From Gammaproteobacteria bacterium (GTDB lineage Bacteria; Pseudomonadota; Gammaproteobacteria; Steroidobacterales; Steroidobacteraceae), in the NCBI GenBank assembly GCA_030037905.1, contig JASHPX010000353.1:1-37197 (forward strand): a stretch of 37,197 nucleotides of DNA, in the 5' to 3' direction. Shown here piece by piece: positions 7,648-15,439 of this stretch. Under the pieces are notes generated by a model that was not told where the DNA came from, did not search any database, and saw nothing but the letters and a program-made list of their open reading frames with translations. Within the stretch, counting starts at the first letter, position 1. Each line of letters opens with the position of its first letter. The translations under genes and the position numbers were made by a program.

Positions 7648-8271
7648 TTGCCGGGATCGGGTCCGGCCCAGAGAACGGCCCAGAGAACGGCCCAGAGAAC
7701 TTCCACGGCGCTCAAACTCCACACCATCATTTGCAGCACGCGTCCTGGGCGGGTCGGCCCCTCGGTCGCACGCTGGTTCGATGACTTCGTCCGGGAACAC
7801 GGGAAGTTCGATGGCCTGCTCGTCGATCTCGTCGACTTCAACCTGCCATTGCTCGACGAGCCGCAGCTGCCGATCATGCACAGCTACCAGCATGCACACA
7901 CCAAGGCCTGGAGCACGAGCGTCTCGGCGGCGGACGCCTATGTTTTCGTCTGTCCCGAATACAATTACGGTCCCACGCCAGTGCTGGTGAACGCGCTGGA
8001 TTGCCTCTACCGCGAATGGAATTACAAGCCGTGTGGCTTCGTGAGCTATGGCGGCATGGCCGGCGGTGTACGCGGCGTGCAGGTCAGCAAGCTGCAGGTG
8101 ACCACGGTCAAGATGATGCCGATGGCTGAAGGCGTTGGTATCCCCATGGTCGCACAGATGATCGACGACCGGCGCGTGTTCACGCCGAACGATTTGATCA
8201 CGAAGGCCGCCGCGCGGATGCTGGACGAATTGCACCGCTGGGCGCAAGCCCTGAAGCCGATGCGGGGATAG
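7648..8271 (+). CDS. NADPH-dependent FMN reductase family protein
   Basis: The flavodoxin-like 207-residue protein reduces FMN or quinone-type substrates with NAD(P)H in the cytoplasm. Marks are ICSTRPGRVG (phosphate-binding loop of FMN) around residue 30, VFVCPEYNYGPTPVLVNALD (about 90-110), and FVSYGGMAGGVRGV (about 130-145). The only in-frame start before the conserved core is the TTG at 7648, preceded by an in-frame TAA at 7639. The first 25 residues are unusual: they contain three perfect copies of a 12-bp repeat coding for TAQR. It is divergent from the oxygenase operon and may supply reduced flavin or simply act in quinone detoxification. The substrate is unknown. Confidence 0.87.
   Translation: MPGSGPAQRTAQRTAQRTSTALKLHTIICSTRPGRVGPSVARWFDDFVREHGKFDGLLVDLVDFNLPLLDEPQLPIMHSYQHAHTKAWSTSVSAADAYVFVCPEYNYGPTPVLVNALDCLYREWNYKPCGFVSYGGMAGGVRGVQVSKLQVTTVKMMPMAEGVGIPMVAQMIDDRRVFTPNDLITKAAARMLDELHRWAQALKPMRG
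7665..7700. repeat. 12-bp perfect tandem repeat, three copies
   Basis: GGCCCAGAGAAC occurs at 7665-7676, 7677-7688 and 7689-7700 with no mismatch. It lies in frame just after the start of the FMN reductase gene and encodes repeated AQRT. Copy-number change would alter the N-terminus in 4-residue steps without a frameshift. Confidence 0.9.
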
Positions 8272-8276
8272 CAGCA

Positions 8277-8293
8277 GACCCGATCGGCGGGTC
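8277..8293. terminator. Hairpin between convergent genes (weak terminator candidate)
   Basis: GACCCG-ATCGG-CGGGTC forms a 6-bp stem with a 5-base loop, five bases after the FMN reductase stop and just before the convergent cyclase-like gene ends. There is no T-run on either side, so intrinsic termination is uncertain. Confidence 0.3.
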
Positions 8294-8304
8294 CGGACGA
8301 GCGC

Positions 8305-10152
8305 TCACTGCGCCGCGTGAAGCACATACATGCGCATCGTGCCGTAGTCCTTCGCACTCGGTAGCCGCCCGACATATTCGCAGGAAAATTGGGTGAAGCG
8401 CTCGAGCATCAGGGCGGCCGCAAAGGGCTCGGTGACATAGACTTCGTTGACCGGTGTCACCGGTTCCAACCGGGCGGCGCGCGTCACGTGGGTCCCAAAG
8501 TAGTTCCGCTCGTTACGGATTGGGTCCAGCGCCTCGATGGTCGGCCCAAAATGACCGGCGAGGCGCAACGCTGGCGGACCTGGCAACAGGTTCGGATCGA
8601 GTGAAGCCAGCTTCGCTTGGATAGCAAGGGCGCAGTGGGCCGCCGCGATCACCCCATCGATTACGACATAGAAGGCATCGCCCCAGCTGTTGCGATAGAG
8701 CACGGCATCGCCGAACGGCATGAGTACGTCGGCAACGGCCTGCATGAATACCTTCTGGAAGGTCAGGATATCGGTTTCGCGCAATTTGCTATAGCCGTGA
8801 AAGTCGCCGAATAGAAGTGCCCGCGCTTCGCGCTGCGGATGAAGGCGAGATGCCGTCGCCGGTGCGGGCGGCGGTCCCATATCGGCGCCACGCTTGCCCG
8901 TCGCGGTCACGGGAATTACATCGGTGTGGCGATCGCAGCCCCGCCAATAGGCGATATCGGCGGCGGTTCCGGCGATCCCCACCGATGGTACGCCGTCCCA
9001 GACTGCGGCCTGCACCACGTCGGCACCAAGATTGCGGGCGCGTAACACGGCGAGGCCCATCGCCAGCCGAGCGGCATAGGAGAGCACGCTGTCGTCGCGT
9101 TCGTCGTTCGCGTAAGTCACGGAATGCGCGCCGGCGAGACAATCGTCGAATCGCCTGACCCAGCCCGGACCGCCTTGCGAGACCGACACCTCTTTGAATT
9201 CGTCGCTATTGAACGGAAGGACGAGGTTGAGCTCACGACCTTGCGTGAGCACAGCCTCCGCAAACAGGATATCGGCACCGCACGCAAGCGACCCAAAGGC
9301 GATGCGGACGTCTCGATCCCGAATGTAATCGGCAATGCGTTGAGCGACGTCCCGCTCTCGATTTGCCGGAAAGCGTCCCTCGGAACCGGGCCGCGAAATC
9401 AGGTGGCCGATGAAATGGATGATCCTTGGCAGCCGGAGCGCATTCAGGAACGCGTTGGAAATGCCCTTGTGGCGACAGATGAGGAGCAATTGTCGCCGGG
9501 TGGCGGCGATAGCGCTCCAATCATCGAAGCCGTTGCCTATGGCACGCACCAACGCGGCCTCTGCGCCCGATACGTCGCCCCGTAGCAAGGCAAGTTCGGC
9601 GCGAGTTACCTCGCAATAGTAGACAGCGAACCGCCGGTCGATGGTGTTTTCGCCAGCGCCGTCCGACACTAACGCGGCCGCGGAATCACAGGCGCGTTCC
9701 GTTGCCGCGATCACGGGCGCGGCCCGCGTGACCTCGCCCGTCAGTGTTAAAATCGTCGCCGCATTGACCCCGGGATAGTAATCGCCGGTCGCACGAAACA
9801 GCGCGGCATAGGCGTCGGCGGCCTCCAGCATCCGCTGGATGCGCTCTTTGCCTTCGCAGTGCAAGGCCTCGTCCTTCAGCAGCCGCGCCCGAAGCGCTAG
9901 CGTGTCGGTATCCGCCTCGTGACCCAGATCGCAACGATCATAGAGGCGCGCGGCCCGACGTATGGAGCCGCATTCGGCCAGCGAAAACACCGCCAGATAG
10001 GCGAGCTCCTTATCATGCGGCTGCTCCGCCATCGCCTTGCTCGCGAGGTCGAAGGCAAGCAGGTGCTCGCCCTCCGTGATTCGTGCCCTGATACGGGCCT
10101 TCCAGGTCGATGGATCACTCGCGGCAGACGGAAGTGTCGCGATACTTATCAC
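8305..10152 (-). CDS. Large sensor protein: TPR-like region, SLOG-like domain, class III nucleotidyl cyclase-like domain
   Basis: This is a 615-residue soluble protein with three parts. Residues 1-225 are helical and TPR-like (AFDLASKAMAEQPHDKE, LALLRGDVSGAEAALVRAIG). Residues about 240-415 look like a Rossmann SLOG/LOG-type ligand domain (IHFIGHLISRPGSEGRF, FGSLACGADILFAEAVL). Residues about 440-600 are a class III cyclase fold: ALLFGDFHGYSKL has the first metal Asp, NSWGDAFYV the second, and FGTHVTRAARLEP the Arg. The purine-contact Lys is Asn here and the transition-state Asn is Thr, so a normal adenylate cyclase reaction is doubtful. Proteins with this arrangement are annotated as TRAFs-binding or cyclase-domain proteins; none has a role I can name. 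GTG start at 10152 has AGG upstream. It sits just downstream of tRNA-Lys. Confidence 0.72.
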   Translation of the reverse strand: MISIATLPSAASDPSTWKARIRARITEGEHLLAFDLASKAMAEQPHDKELAYLAVFSLAECGSIRRAARLYDRCDLGHEADTDTLALRARLLKDEALHCEGKERIQRMLEAADAYAALFRATGDYYPGVNAATILTLTGEVTRAAPVIAATERACDSAAALVSDGAGENTIDRRFAVYYCEVTRAELALLRGDVSGAEAALVRAIGNGFDDWSAIAATRRQLLLICRHKGISNAFLNALRLPRIIHFIGHLISRPGSEGRFPANRERDVAQRIADYIRDRDVRIAFGSLACGADILFAEAVLTQGRELNLVLPFNSDEFKEVSVSQGGPGWVRRFDDCLAGAHSVTYANDERDDSVLSYAARLAMGLAVLRARNLGADVVQAAVWDGVPSVGIAGTAADIAYWRGCDRHTDVIPVTATGKRGADMGPPPAPATASRLHPQREARALLFGDFHGYSKLRETDILTFQKVFMQAVADVLMPFGDAVLYRNSWGDAFYVVIDGVIAAAHCALAIQAKLASLDPNLLPGPPALRLAGHFGPTIEALDPIRNERNYFGTHVTRAARLEPVTPVNEVYVTEPFAAALMLERFTQFSCEYVGRLPSAKDYGTMRMYVLHAAQ

Positions 10153-10188
10153 TTATCGCCTATAAGCCATTGAAATTACGCTGAAATA

Positions 10189-10264
10189 TGGTGGGCCGTG
10201 TAGGGATCGAACCTACGACCAAGAGATTAAGAGTCTCCTGCTCTACCAGCTGAGCTAACGGCCC
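10189..10264 (-). tRNA. tRNA-Lys (anticodon CUU)
   Basis: The 76-nt gene has acceptor GGGCCGT/ACGGCCC with encoded CCA. The anticodon loop CTCTTAA between GGAGA and TCTCT gives anticodon CTT. The T-arm reads GTAGGTTCGATCCCTAC. It is the last of four tRNAs in the transcript. Confidence 0.96.
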
Positions 10265-10268
10265 GGTA

Positions 10269-10345
10269 TGGGGTGGACGACGGGATTCGAACCCGCGACA
10301 GCCGGAATCACAATCCGGGACTCTACCAACTGAGCTACGTCCACC
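10269..10345 (-). tRNA. tRNA-His (anticodon GUG)
   Basis: The 77-nt gene encodes the extra G(-1) opposite C73, as expected for tRNA-His. The acceptor is GGTGGACG/CGTCCACC, then CCA. The anticodon region GGATTGTGATTCC gives GTG. Confidence 0.96.
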
Positions 10346-10353
10346 GTTGTCGT

Positions 10354-10430
10354 TGGCGCGCCCGGCAGGACTCGAACCTGCGACCACCGGCTTAGAAGGC
10401 CGGTGCTCTATCCAGCTGAGCTACGGGCGC
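10354..10430 (-). tRNA. tRNA-Arg (anticodon UCU)
   Basis: The 77-nt gene has acceptor GCGCCCG/CGGGCGC with encoded CCA. The anticodon loop CTTCTAA gives TCT, which reads AGA/AGG, codons that are rare in this GC-rich window. Confidence 0.96.
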
Positions 10431-10444
10431 ATTACCGGTCAAGC

Positions 10445-10521
10445 TGGTCGGGGCAGAGGGATTTGAACCCCCGACCCTCTGCTCCCAAAGCAGATGCGCT
10501 ACCAGACTGCGCCATGCCCCG
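10445..10521 (-). tRNA. tRNA-Pro (anticodon UGG)
   Basis: The 77-nt gene has acceptor CGGGGCA/TGCCCCG with encoded CCA. The anticodon stem TCTGC/GCAGA encloses TTTGGGA, giving TGG. It is first in the Pro-Arg-His-Lys transcript. Confidence 0.96.
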
Positions 10522-10569
10522 CCATCGATGCCTAAAGCGCCCTACAGCTTCCCACGTACGGGGGCGCGC

Positions 10570-10599
10570 ATCATACGGAACGGGTCTCGGCGGCGTCAA
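10570..10599 (-). promoter_or_regulatory. Sigma-70 promoter of the tRNA Pro-Arg-His-Lys transcript
   Basis: On the minus strand TTGACG (10599-10594), an 18-bp spacer and TATGAT (10575-10570) lie about 50 bp upstream of tRNA-Pro. The bases right after the -10 are GCGCGCCCCC. Such a GC-rich discriminator is typical of stable-RNA promoters under stringent (ppGpp/DksA) control. Confidence 0.75.
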
Positions 10600-10686
10600 T
10601 TTGACCCGGCGGTACCCGCCATTGCCGCCGCGACAGCCGCGGCAGTGCCCCGGTCCGGTCCGCCGGCACCGCCAGGGCCAGAGCAT

Positions 10687-10700
10687 GCCCCGCGCGGGGC
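10687..10700. terminator. GC-rich perfect palindrome downstream of the Wzi-family gene
   Basis: GCCCCGCGCGGGGC lies about 17 bp past the stop at 10718. It can form a strong hairpin but no T-run follows. The rest of 10522-10717 holds the tRNA promoter and no gene I can support. Confidence 0.3.
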
Positions 10701-10717
10701 CTGAGCCGGTCCAGGTT

Positions 10718-12874
10718 TCAAAAGTCATGCGAAATGGTCAGGCTGGTCGCCTGCATCATGTACCACTCGACCGGATCGCCATTCGTCAGCGCCGCCGCAT
10801 CGGATGGCAGCACCTTGTCCCGCTGCAGAGCGTCGTAATAGCGCTCCTCGAGCGATACATCCCAGTGGCGCCACAGGTTGCGCCACTGCAGACCGTAGCC
10901 GTAATAGTAGCCCTGCGCCGGCGTGGGGGCGGAATAGCGCGCCATGCCTACGAAGCCGCCGATGGCGACGTGAGTGCCGACCCGGTAGCGCAGGTCGAGG
11001 ATCCGCAGCCCCATCATGAGGCCGTCGAAATTGTCGAAATCCGCCTGCACCCCGATATCGAAGTAAGTGCTGATCGGGCGGCGCAATCCCACGCCCAGGT
11101 CCGGGGAGAGCTCGCTGCGGTACTGCAGTGGGGCGGTCTCGTACTTCCCGAAGCCGCCCTGGTCCAGCCCCAGCCGCCCCGTGCTCGCCCCGAGGCCCAC
11201 GTAGCGCTCGAAGCCCGCGGGGCTCTTCGCGCTCGACTGCTGCGTGCCGCTGTCGTCAGCGTTGTCTTCGTCCTCGTCGTCCTGCGCCGAGGCATCACGG
11301 CCGCCGTCCAGTCGCACGAACGCCTCCAGGCGCACGAAACCCGCGGCATACTCGTCGCGTCCCACATCCAGAGTCAGTCCGCGGGTGTAGCCGTTGCGCG
11401 GCTGTGAGTACTCCACGGTCAGCATCTGCGCGGGCGAGTAACTGCGCAGCGGGGTCCCGCATTCCGCCTGGCAGACGGAAGCGTAGCCGGCGTTCTGCAG
11501 CAATCGCAGCTGCAGATCGAGGAGATCTCCGGAGTACAGCGAGAAGCCCAGCTGTGCCATGAGCGAGCGCGCCCCGGCAGCATCGCTGAACTCGCGCCAC
11601 GCGGCGCCCCAGTCACCGATCACGCTACCGTCGTTGACCATGCCGCTCTGCCAGACGTAGTCCGTGTACCAGTTGTTCTGCCACTCGGACGCTTCCAGCG
11701 TCAGGTCGTAGTGCTCGAACAGTTCGGGGATGTGGACACCCGCGGACAGAGCGGTCTCATGGAAGCGGTAGAGCTCCCCATGCAGCGTATCCCGGCCGTC
11801 GTACTCCACATAGGTTTCCAGCGGCGTTGCTCCGGCGAAGGTATACGTCGAAGTGAGCGAGACCTCGCGATTGGCAAAGCGATTGTTGATCGAGCTCGAC
11901 GTGCATGTGCCCGGCGGCGCATTGGGCGCACAGGTGTTCGGCAGAGAGGTGCGCTGTAACAGATAGTCGAACAGCCCGCCGAGCGAACTGGGGCGCGCGC
12001 CGCCACCGTACTGCAGGAGCATGTTGCCCGCGAATGACCAGCCCGGCAGCGGAGTGATCCCCAGGTGCAACGTGGCGAGATTCGGATCCCCGGCGGTGTA
12101 GCCACCGTTTACGAGCTGACCCTGCTTGTTGTCTACGACCCAGGCGATGTTGTCCTGATAGCTCATGCGCGCGAGCGAGAACTGATACTCCAGGCCCAGC
12201 GGCGTAAAGGGCATCTGGCTCGACACCGTCAGGGACGGCATGGTGGGGGCCTCGGTGCTGATCAGCATGCTGCTGTCGGTCATCGGCGAGAGCCACTGGT
12301 CGCGATAGCCGGCATCGAACTGCAGATATTGATCGCCCGTGCTCACCATCGTGCCCTCCGGATCGAAGCGACCGCCCGGACCGCCAAAGGCGTTCCCGCC
12401 CGCGCTGAAGAGCAGATGATCGAAGGGCCGATAGGAGGCCACGAGCGAGGCATCCCAGGGCGAGTCGATGCGCTCGCCATGCTCGTTGGGCAGCTGAAGG
12501 CTGGCGGAGCCCGGCGTGCAGGTCTGATGACATTGGCTACTAGAGCCATCGCTGGCCGCGACGTCCCCGGCAGCGTGGGTGACGGCGAGGGTATTGAAGT
12601 AGCGGTCCAGGTAGCGCCGTACCTGCTCGCAGAGCTTCTCGTCCCGCTGGCACGCCTTGGGCAGCGCCGTCAACACCCGCGAGATCGGCACCGGGCGCGT
12701 CATCACAGCCTGATCACCCAGGATGAGCACCTGCTCGACCTTGCGCTCGATGTCTGGCGACAGATTCAGCGGCAGGTAGGGACTGGTGCCGCTTGCGTGC
12801 GCAGGAGCGCTCGTCGCAGCCGCGGCCACGGCGGCCACCACGGCCAGCGCCAGCAGGCAACGCAGCTGCCTCAC
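10718..12874 (-). CDS. Capsule assembly Wzi family outer-membrane beta-barrel protein
   Basis: The 718-residue product starts with a signal peptide (MRQLRCLLALAVVAAVAAAA, cleavage near AHA-SG). The N-terminal region after it, LNLSPDIERKVEQVLILGD with a helical stretch following, is the Wzi pattern, then many amphipathic beta strands rich in Tyr, Trp and Gly. The C-terminus SLTISHDF ends in Phe, the usual BAM recognition signal. Wzi in E. coli is a surface lectin that anchors group 1 capsule; family members occur widely with exopolysaccharide genes. The protein is longer than E. coli Wzi (about 480), with an acidic Asp/Glu loop around residues 535-550 (QDDEDEDNADDSG). The GTG start at 12874 overlaps the glycosyltransferase stop (GTGA), so the two are coupled. 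Confidence 0.78.
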   Translation of the reverse strand: MRQLRCLLALAVVAAVAAAATSAPAHASGTSPYLPLNLSPDIERKVEQVLILGDQAVMTRPVPISRVLTALPKACQRDEKLCEQVRRYLDRYFNTLAVTHAAGDVAASDGSSSQCHQTCTPGSASLQLPNEHGERIDSPWDASLVASYRPFDHLLFSAGGNAFGGPGGRFDPEGTMVSTGDQYLQFDAGYRDQWLSPMTDSSMLISTEAPTMPSLTVSSQMPFTPLGLEYQFSLARMSYQDNIAWVVDNKQGQLVNGGYTAGDPNLATLHLGITPLPGWSFAGNMLLQYGGGARPSSLGGLFDYLLQRTSLPNTCAPNAPPGTCTSSSINNRFANREVSLTSTYTFAGATPLETYVEYDGRDTLHGELYRFHETALSAGVHIPELFEHYDLTLEASEWQNNWYTDYVWQSGMVNDGSVIGDWGAAWREFSDAAGARSLMAQLGFSLYSGDLLDLQLRLLQNAGYASVCQAECGTPLRSYSPAQMLTVEYSQPRNGYTRGLTLDVGRDEYAAGFVRLEAFVRLDGGRDASAQDDEDEDNADDSGTQQSSAKSPAGFERYVGLGASTGRLGLDQGGFGKYETAPLQYRSELSPDLGVGLRRPISTYFDIGVQADFDNFDGLMMGLRILDLRYRVGTHVAIGGFVGMARYSAPTPAQGYYYGYGLQWRNLWRHWDVSLEERYYDALQRDKVLPSDAAALTNGDPVEWYMMQATSLTISHDF

Positions 12875-13773
12875 GCGCTCATCTCGGCGCCCGCCGGCAG
12901 AGCCTGCTGGCGCACGCTGTCCCAGGGCGGGGTGTTCAGGGGTATCGGGGTGCTGTCGCGAAAGAACGCGGGGTTTTCGACGGCGGCGCGCATGGCCTCG
13001 ACGTCATAGATAACCTCCCCGACCGCTCGGATGCGCTCGCGCAGCGTCCCGCTGACGGCGCCGCGCCGGTGATAGCCGACGTAGCCGGCGTGGTACGCCC
13101 GCGGCCTATAGGGGTATGCGATGGGGCGAGTGTCCCCCTCGCTCTCCTGGATGCGCCGGATCAGCCCGTCCTGCTCCACATAGGCGGCTCCGACGTGGCT
13201 GGCGGGGAAATGGCGTGCGCAGTATCCGCCGGGATCCGCGAAGTAATCGCGCGTGACGTGCGGCGCGAGCAGCGTCGTGATCACCGAGCGCTCGAAGCAC
13301 ACCCCGAGCGAGCAGTAGTCCCCGACAGTGAGATAGTAGATCTGCGGATCGGCACTCTCGGAAACCTCCCGGTTGGTATTGCGCGTGCCGATCGAGCAGA
13401 ACAGCCGGGGCTGCGCAATCTGCACGGCATAATGCCAGCGCAGAAAGTCGCGCGCGACTATCACATCCTCTTCCACCATGAACACATAGCGGCGCGACAG
13501 CGATGCCGCCAGCAGATAGCCGCCCAGCAGGTTCGCGCTCTGCTTGGTGCGCCGGTAGGGACAGACAACGGGCTCGTCGATCTGATGGCTCGCAAAGCGT
13601 GGAGAGAATTCATCAATGACGGCGTGGATGTCGTGATCGTAGCCGGTATCGGCGCGGAACAGCAGATGCAGCTCGCCGATACCCTCGGCGCGCGACAGGT
13701 TGTCCAGGCAGTGCCACAGGAACTCCGGGCGCCGCCAGCAGGGAATCAGCAGCACGTCACGGGCCACCGTCAT
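12871..13773 (-). CDS. Glycosyltransferase-like protein (GT-A type)
   Basis: The 300-residue product begins MTVARDVLLIPCWRRPEFLW. This is the start strand of a GT-A nucleotide-sugar fold followed by a helix with WHCLDNL. A candidate metal/sugar-nucleotide motif is YVFMVEEDVIVARDFL near residue 100, where acidic residues sit at the DXD position. Further on are conserved-looking aromatic segments (IYYLTVGDYCSLGVCF, YHAGYVGYHRRG). I cannot assign a CAZy family or sugar. The open frame runs upstream to 13953 into cysS; the ATG at 13773 is preferred because the conserved core starts there. No membrane segment is seen. It lies between cysS and the Wzi-family gene, which hints at a polysaccharide or surface-glycan role. 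Confidence 0.68.
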   Translation of the reverse strand: MTVARDVLLIPCWRRPEFLWHCLDNLSRAEGIGELHLLFRADTGYDHDIHAVIDEFSPRFASHQIDEPVVCPYRRTKQSANLLGGYLLAASLSRRYVFMVEEDVIVARDFLRWHYAVQIAQPRLFCSIGTRNTNREVSESADPQIYYLTVGDYCSLGVCFERSVITTLLAPHVTRDYFADPGGYCARHFPASHVGAAYVEQDGLIRRIQESEGDTRPIAYPYRPRAYHAGYVGYHRRGAVSGTLRERIRAVGEVIYDVEAMRAAVENPAFFRDSTPIPLNTPPWDSVRQQALPAGAEMSA

Positions 13774-13843
13774 CGAGTTGACCACCCCTGCAGGGACGGC
13801 GCCGATTCGACCCGCGTGCACCGCGTGGCGGCCTCGCCCATGC

Positions 13844-15418
13844 TCACGTGGCGCGCCTCCACGCGGTGCGGTCCGGCAAATCCTCGAGCACCACACCGGC
13901 GTGACGCAGCTGCGCGCGGATGCGGTCGGCCGAGGCATAGTCACCCGCGGCACGCGCGGCGCGGCGCTCGGCGATCAGCGCATCGATCTGCGCCTCATCG
14001 AGCGCGGCCGTCTGCCCCTGCACCGGGCGGCCCTCCACCGCCTGTCCCTCCACCGCCTGTCCCTCCACCGTCTGTCCCTCTCCGGCTTGTCCCTCCGCGA
14101 CCTGCGCTTCCCCGACCGGTCCGGCCATGACGCGGTGCTGATCCAGGGAGCGAGCTGGCGCCAGGCGGAACCACTGCTGCACCGGCACGGCGAGCAGTCC
14201 GAGTATGCCGGCGAGACGGCGTAGCTCCGCGGCCAGCGGCACCACCCTTTCCAGCGCTGCATTCGACGGCGCCGCGGCACGGGCAGTGTTGAGCTCGCGC
14301 GCCAGCCCCTGCAGCGCCGCCAGCGCCTCAGGCGTGTTGAAATCGTCATCGAGCGCCGCCTCGAAGCGCGCCCGATACATGGCGGCGGCCGCGACGGCGC
14401 TGCTATCGGCGGCGGCGCCAGGATCGGCGGCCGGCACGTCACGCAGCGCCGTATACAGGCGCGTCAGCGCAGCGTCGGCGTGCGCGAGTTGCGCCGGGGC
14501 ATAGTTGATCGGCCCGCGGTAGTGGCTGCCGAGCAGAAACGCGCGCAGCACCTCGGGGTGGCGCACGTACGGCAAGACCTCGCGCACCGTGAAGAAGTTG
14601 CCGAGGGACTTGGACATCTTCTCCCCGGCCACATCGTTCACGAAACCGTTGTGCATCCACACGTGCACGAACGGCGAGCCGTTAGCAGCGCACGACTGTG
14701 CGATCTCGTTTTCGTGATGTGGAAACTTCAGGTCCATGCCCCCGCCGTGCAGGTCGAAGTGCTCGCCGAGCAGCTGCGTCGCCATCGCCGAGCACTCGAT
14801 GTGCCAGCCGGGCCTGCCCTCACCCCACGGGGAGGCCCAGCTCGGCTCGCCGGGCTTGCTGCGCTTCCAGACCACGAAGTCCAGCGGATCGTGCTTGGCT
14901 TCGTTGATCTCGACACGGGCGCCGGCGCGCAGATCCTCTAGACGCTTGCCGGACAGCCTGCCGTAGTCGGAGAATTTGTCCACCGCGTAGAACACGTCGC
15001 CGCTGGCTCCGATATAGGCATAGCCGCGCGAGAGCAGCCGCTCGATCATGGCGATGATCGCCGGAATGTATCCGGTGGCGCGCGGCTCCTCTTCGGGAGG
15101 CTCGATCGCCAGTGCCGCGAAGTCGGCGTGCATCGCCGCCGTGAAGCGGCGTGCCAGAACCTCGGTCGACTCGCCATTCTCGGCGGCACGCCGGATGATC
15201 CTGTCGTCGATGTCGGTGATGTTGCGCACATAGCGCACATCGAAGCCGCGGTGGCGCAGCCAGCGGCGCACGACGTCGAAGGCGACGTAGCAGCGCGCAT
15301 GACCGACGTGGCAGTAGTCATACACCGTCACGCCGCACACGTACATGCCCACCCGCGGGGCATGCAGCGGGCGAAACACCTCCTTCAGGCCGGTCAGTGA
15401 ATTATGGATCTGCAGCAC
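13844..15418 (-). CDS. cysS: Cysteinyl-tRNA synthetase
   Basis: CysRS charges tRNA-Cys in the cytoplasm. The 524-residue product shows the HIGH-class motif HVGH (near residue 37), the zinc ligands in [18 protein letters not shown] and FPHHENE, and KMSKS in [10 protein letters not shown]. It is about 60 residues longer than E. coli CysRS (461). Most of the excess is a repeat-rich insert before the C-terminal helical domain, made of five or more VEGQA-like pentapeptides encoded by a 15-bp tandem repeat. The start is GTG at 15418 ([10 protein letters not shown], matching MLQIHNS). A TTG at 15436 would add six residues, and neither has a strong ribosome-binding site. The gltX relic lies just upstream. 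Confidence 0.95.
   Translation of the reverse strand: MLQIHNSLTGLKEVFRPLHAPRVGMYVCGVTVYDYCHVGHARCYVAFDVVRRWLRHRGFDVRYVRNITDIDDRIIRRAAENGESTEVLARRFTAAMHADFAALAIEPPEEEPRATGYIPAIIAMIERLLSRGYAYIGASGDVFYAVDKFSDYGRLSGKRLEDLRAGARVEINEAKHDPLDFVVWKRSKPGEPSWASPWGEGRPGWHIECSAMATQLLGEHFDLHGGGMDLKFPHHENEIAQSCAANGSPFVHVWMHNGFVNDVAGEKMSKSLGNFFTVREVLPYVRHPEVLRAFLLGSHYRGPINYAPAQLAHADAALTRLYTALRDVPAADPGAAADSSAVAAAAMYRARFEAALDDDFNTPEALAALQGLARELNTARAAAPSNAALERVVPLAAELRRLAGILGLLAVPVQQWFRLAPARSLDQHRVMAGPVGEAQVAEGQAGEGQTVEGQAVEGQAVEGRPVQGQTAALDEAQIDALIAERRAARAAGDYASADRIRAQLRHAGVVLEDLPDRTAWRRAT
14031..14105. repeat. 15-bp in-frame tandem repeat inside cysS, five copies
   Basis: The plus-strand unit CCCTCCACCGCCTGT recurs at 14031, 14046, 14061, 14076 and 14091. 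The first two are identical and the later ones increasingly diverged. A further degenerate copy precedes it at 14016. In the minus-strand gene it encodes VEGQA-type pentapeptides, a soluble linker. Confidence 0.9.
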
Positions 15419-15439
15419 ACGCGACCCGCTGCGCAACCG

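Noticed and set aside
14031-14105. CRISPR-like array suggested by regular repeats
   Set aside because: The repeats are contiguous 15-bp units with no spacers and lie in frame within cysS; no cas genes are present in the window.
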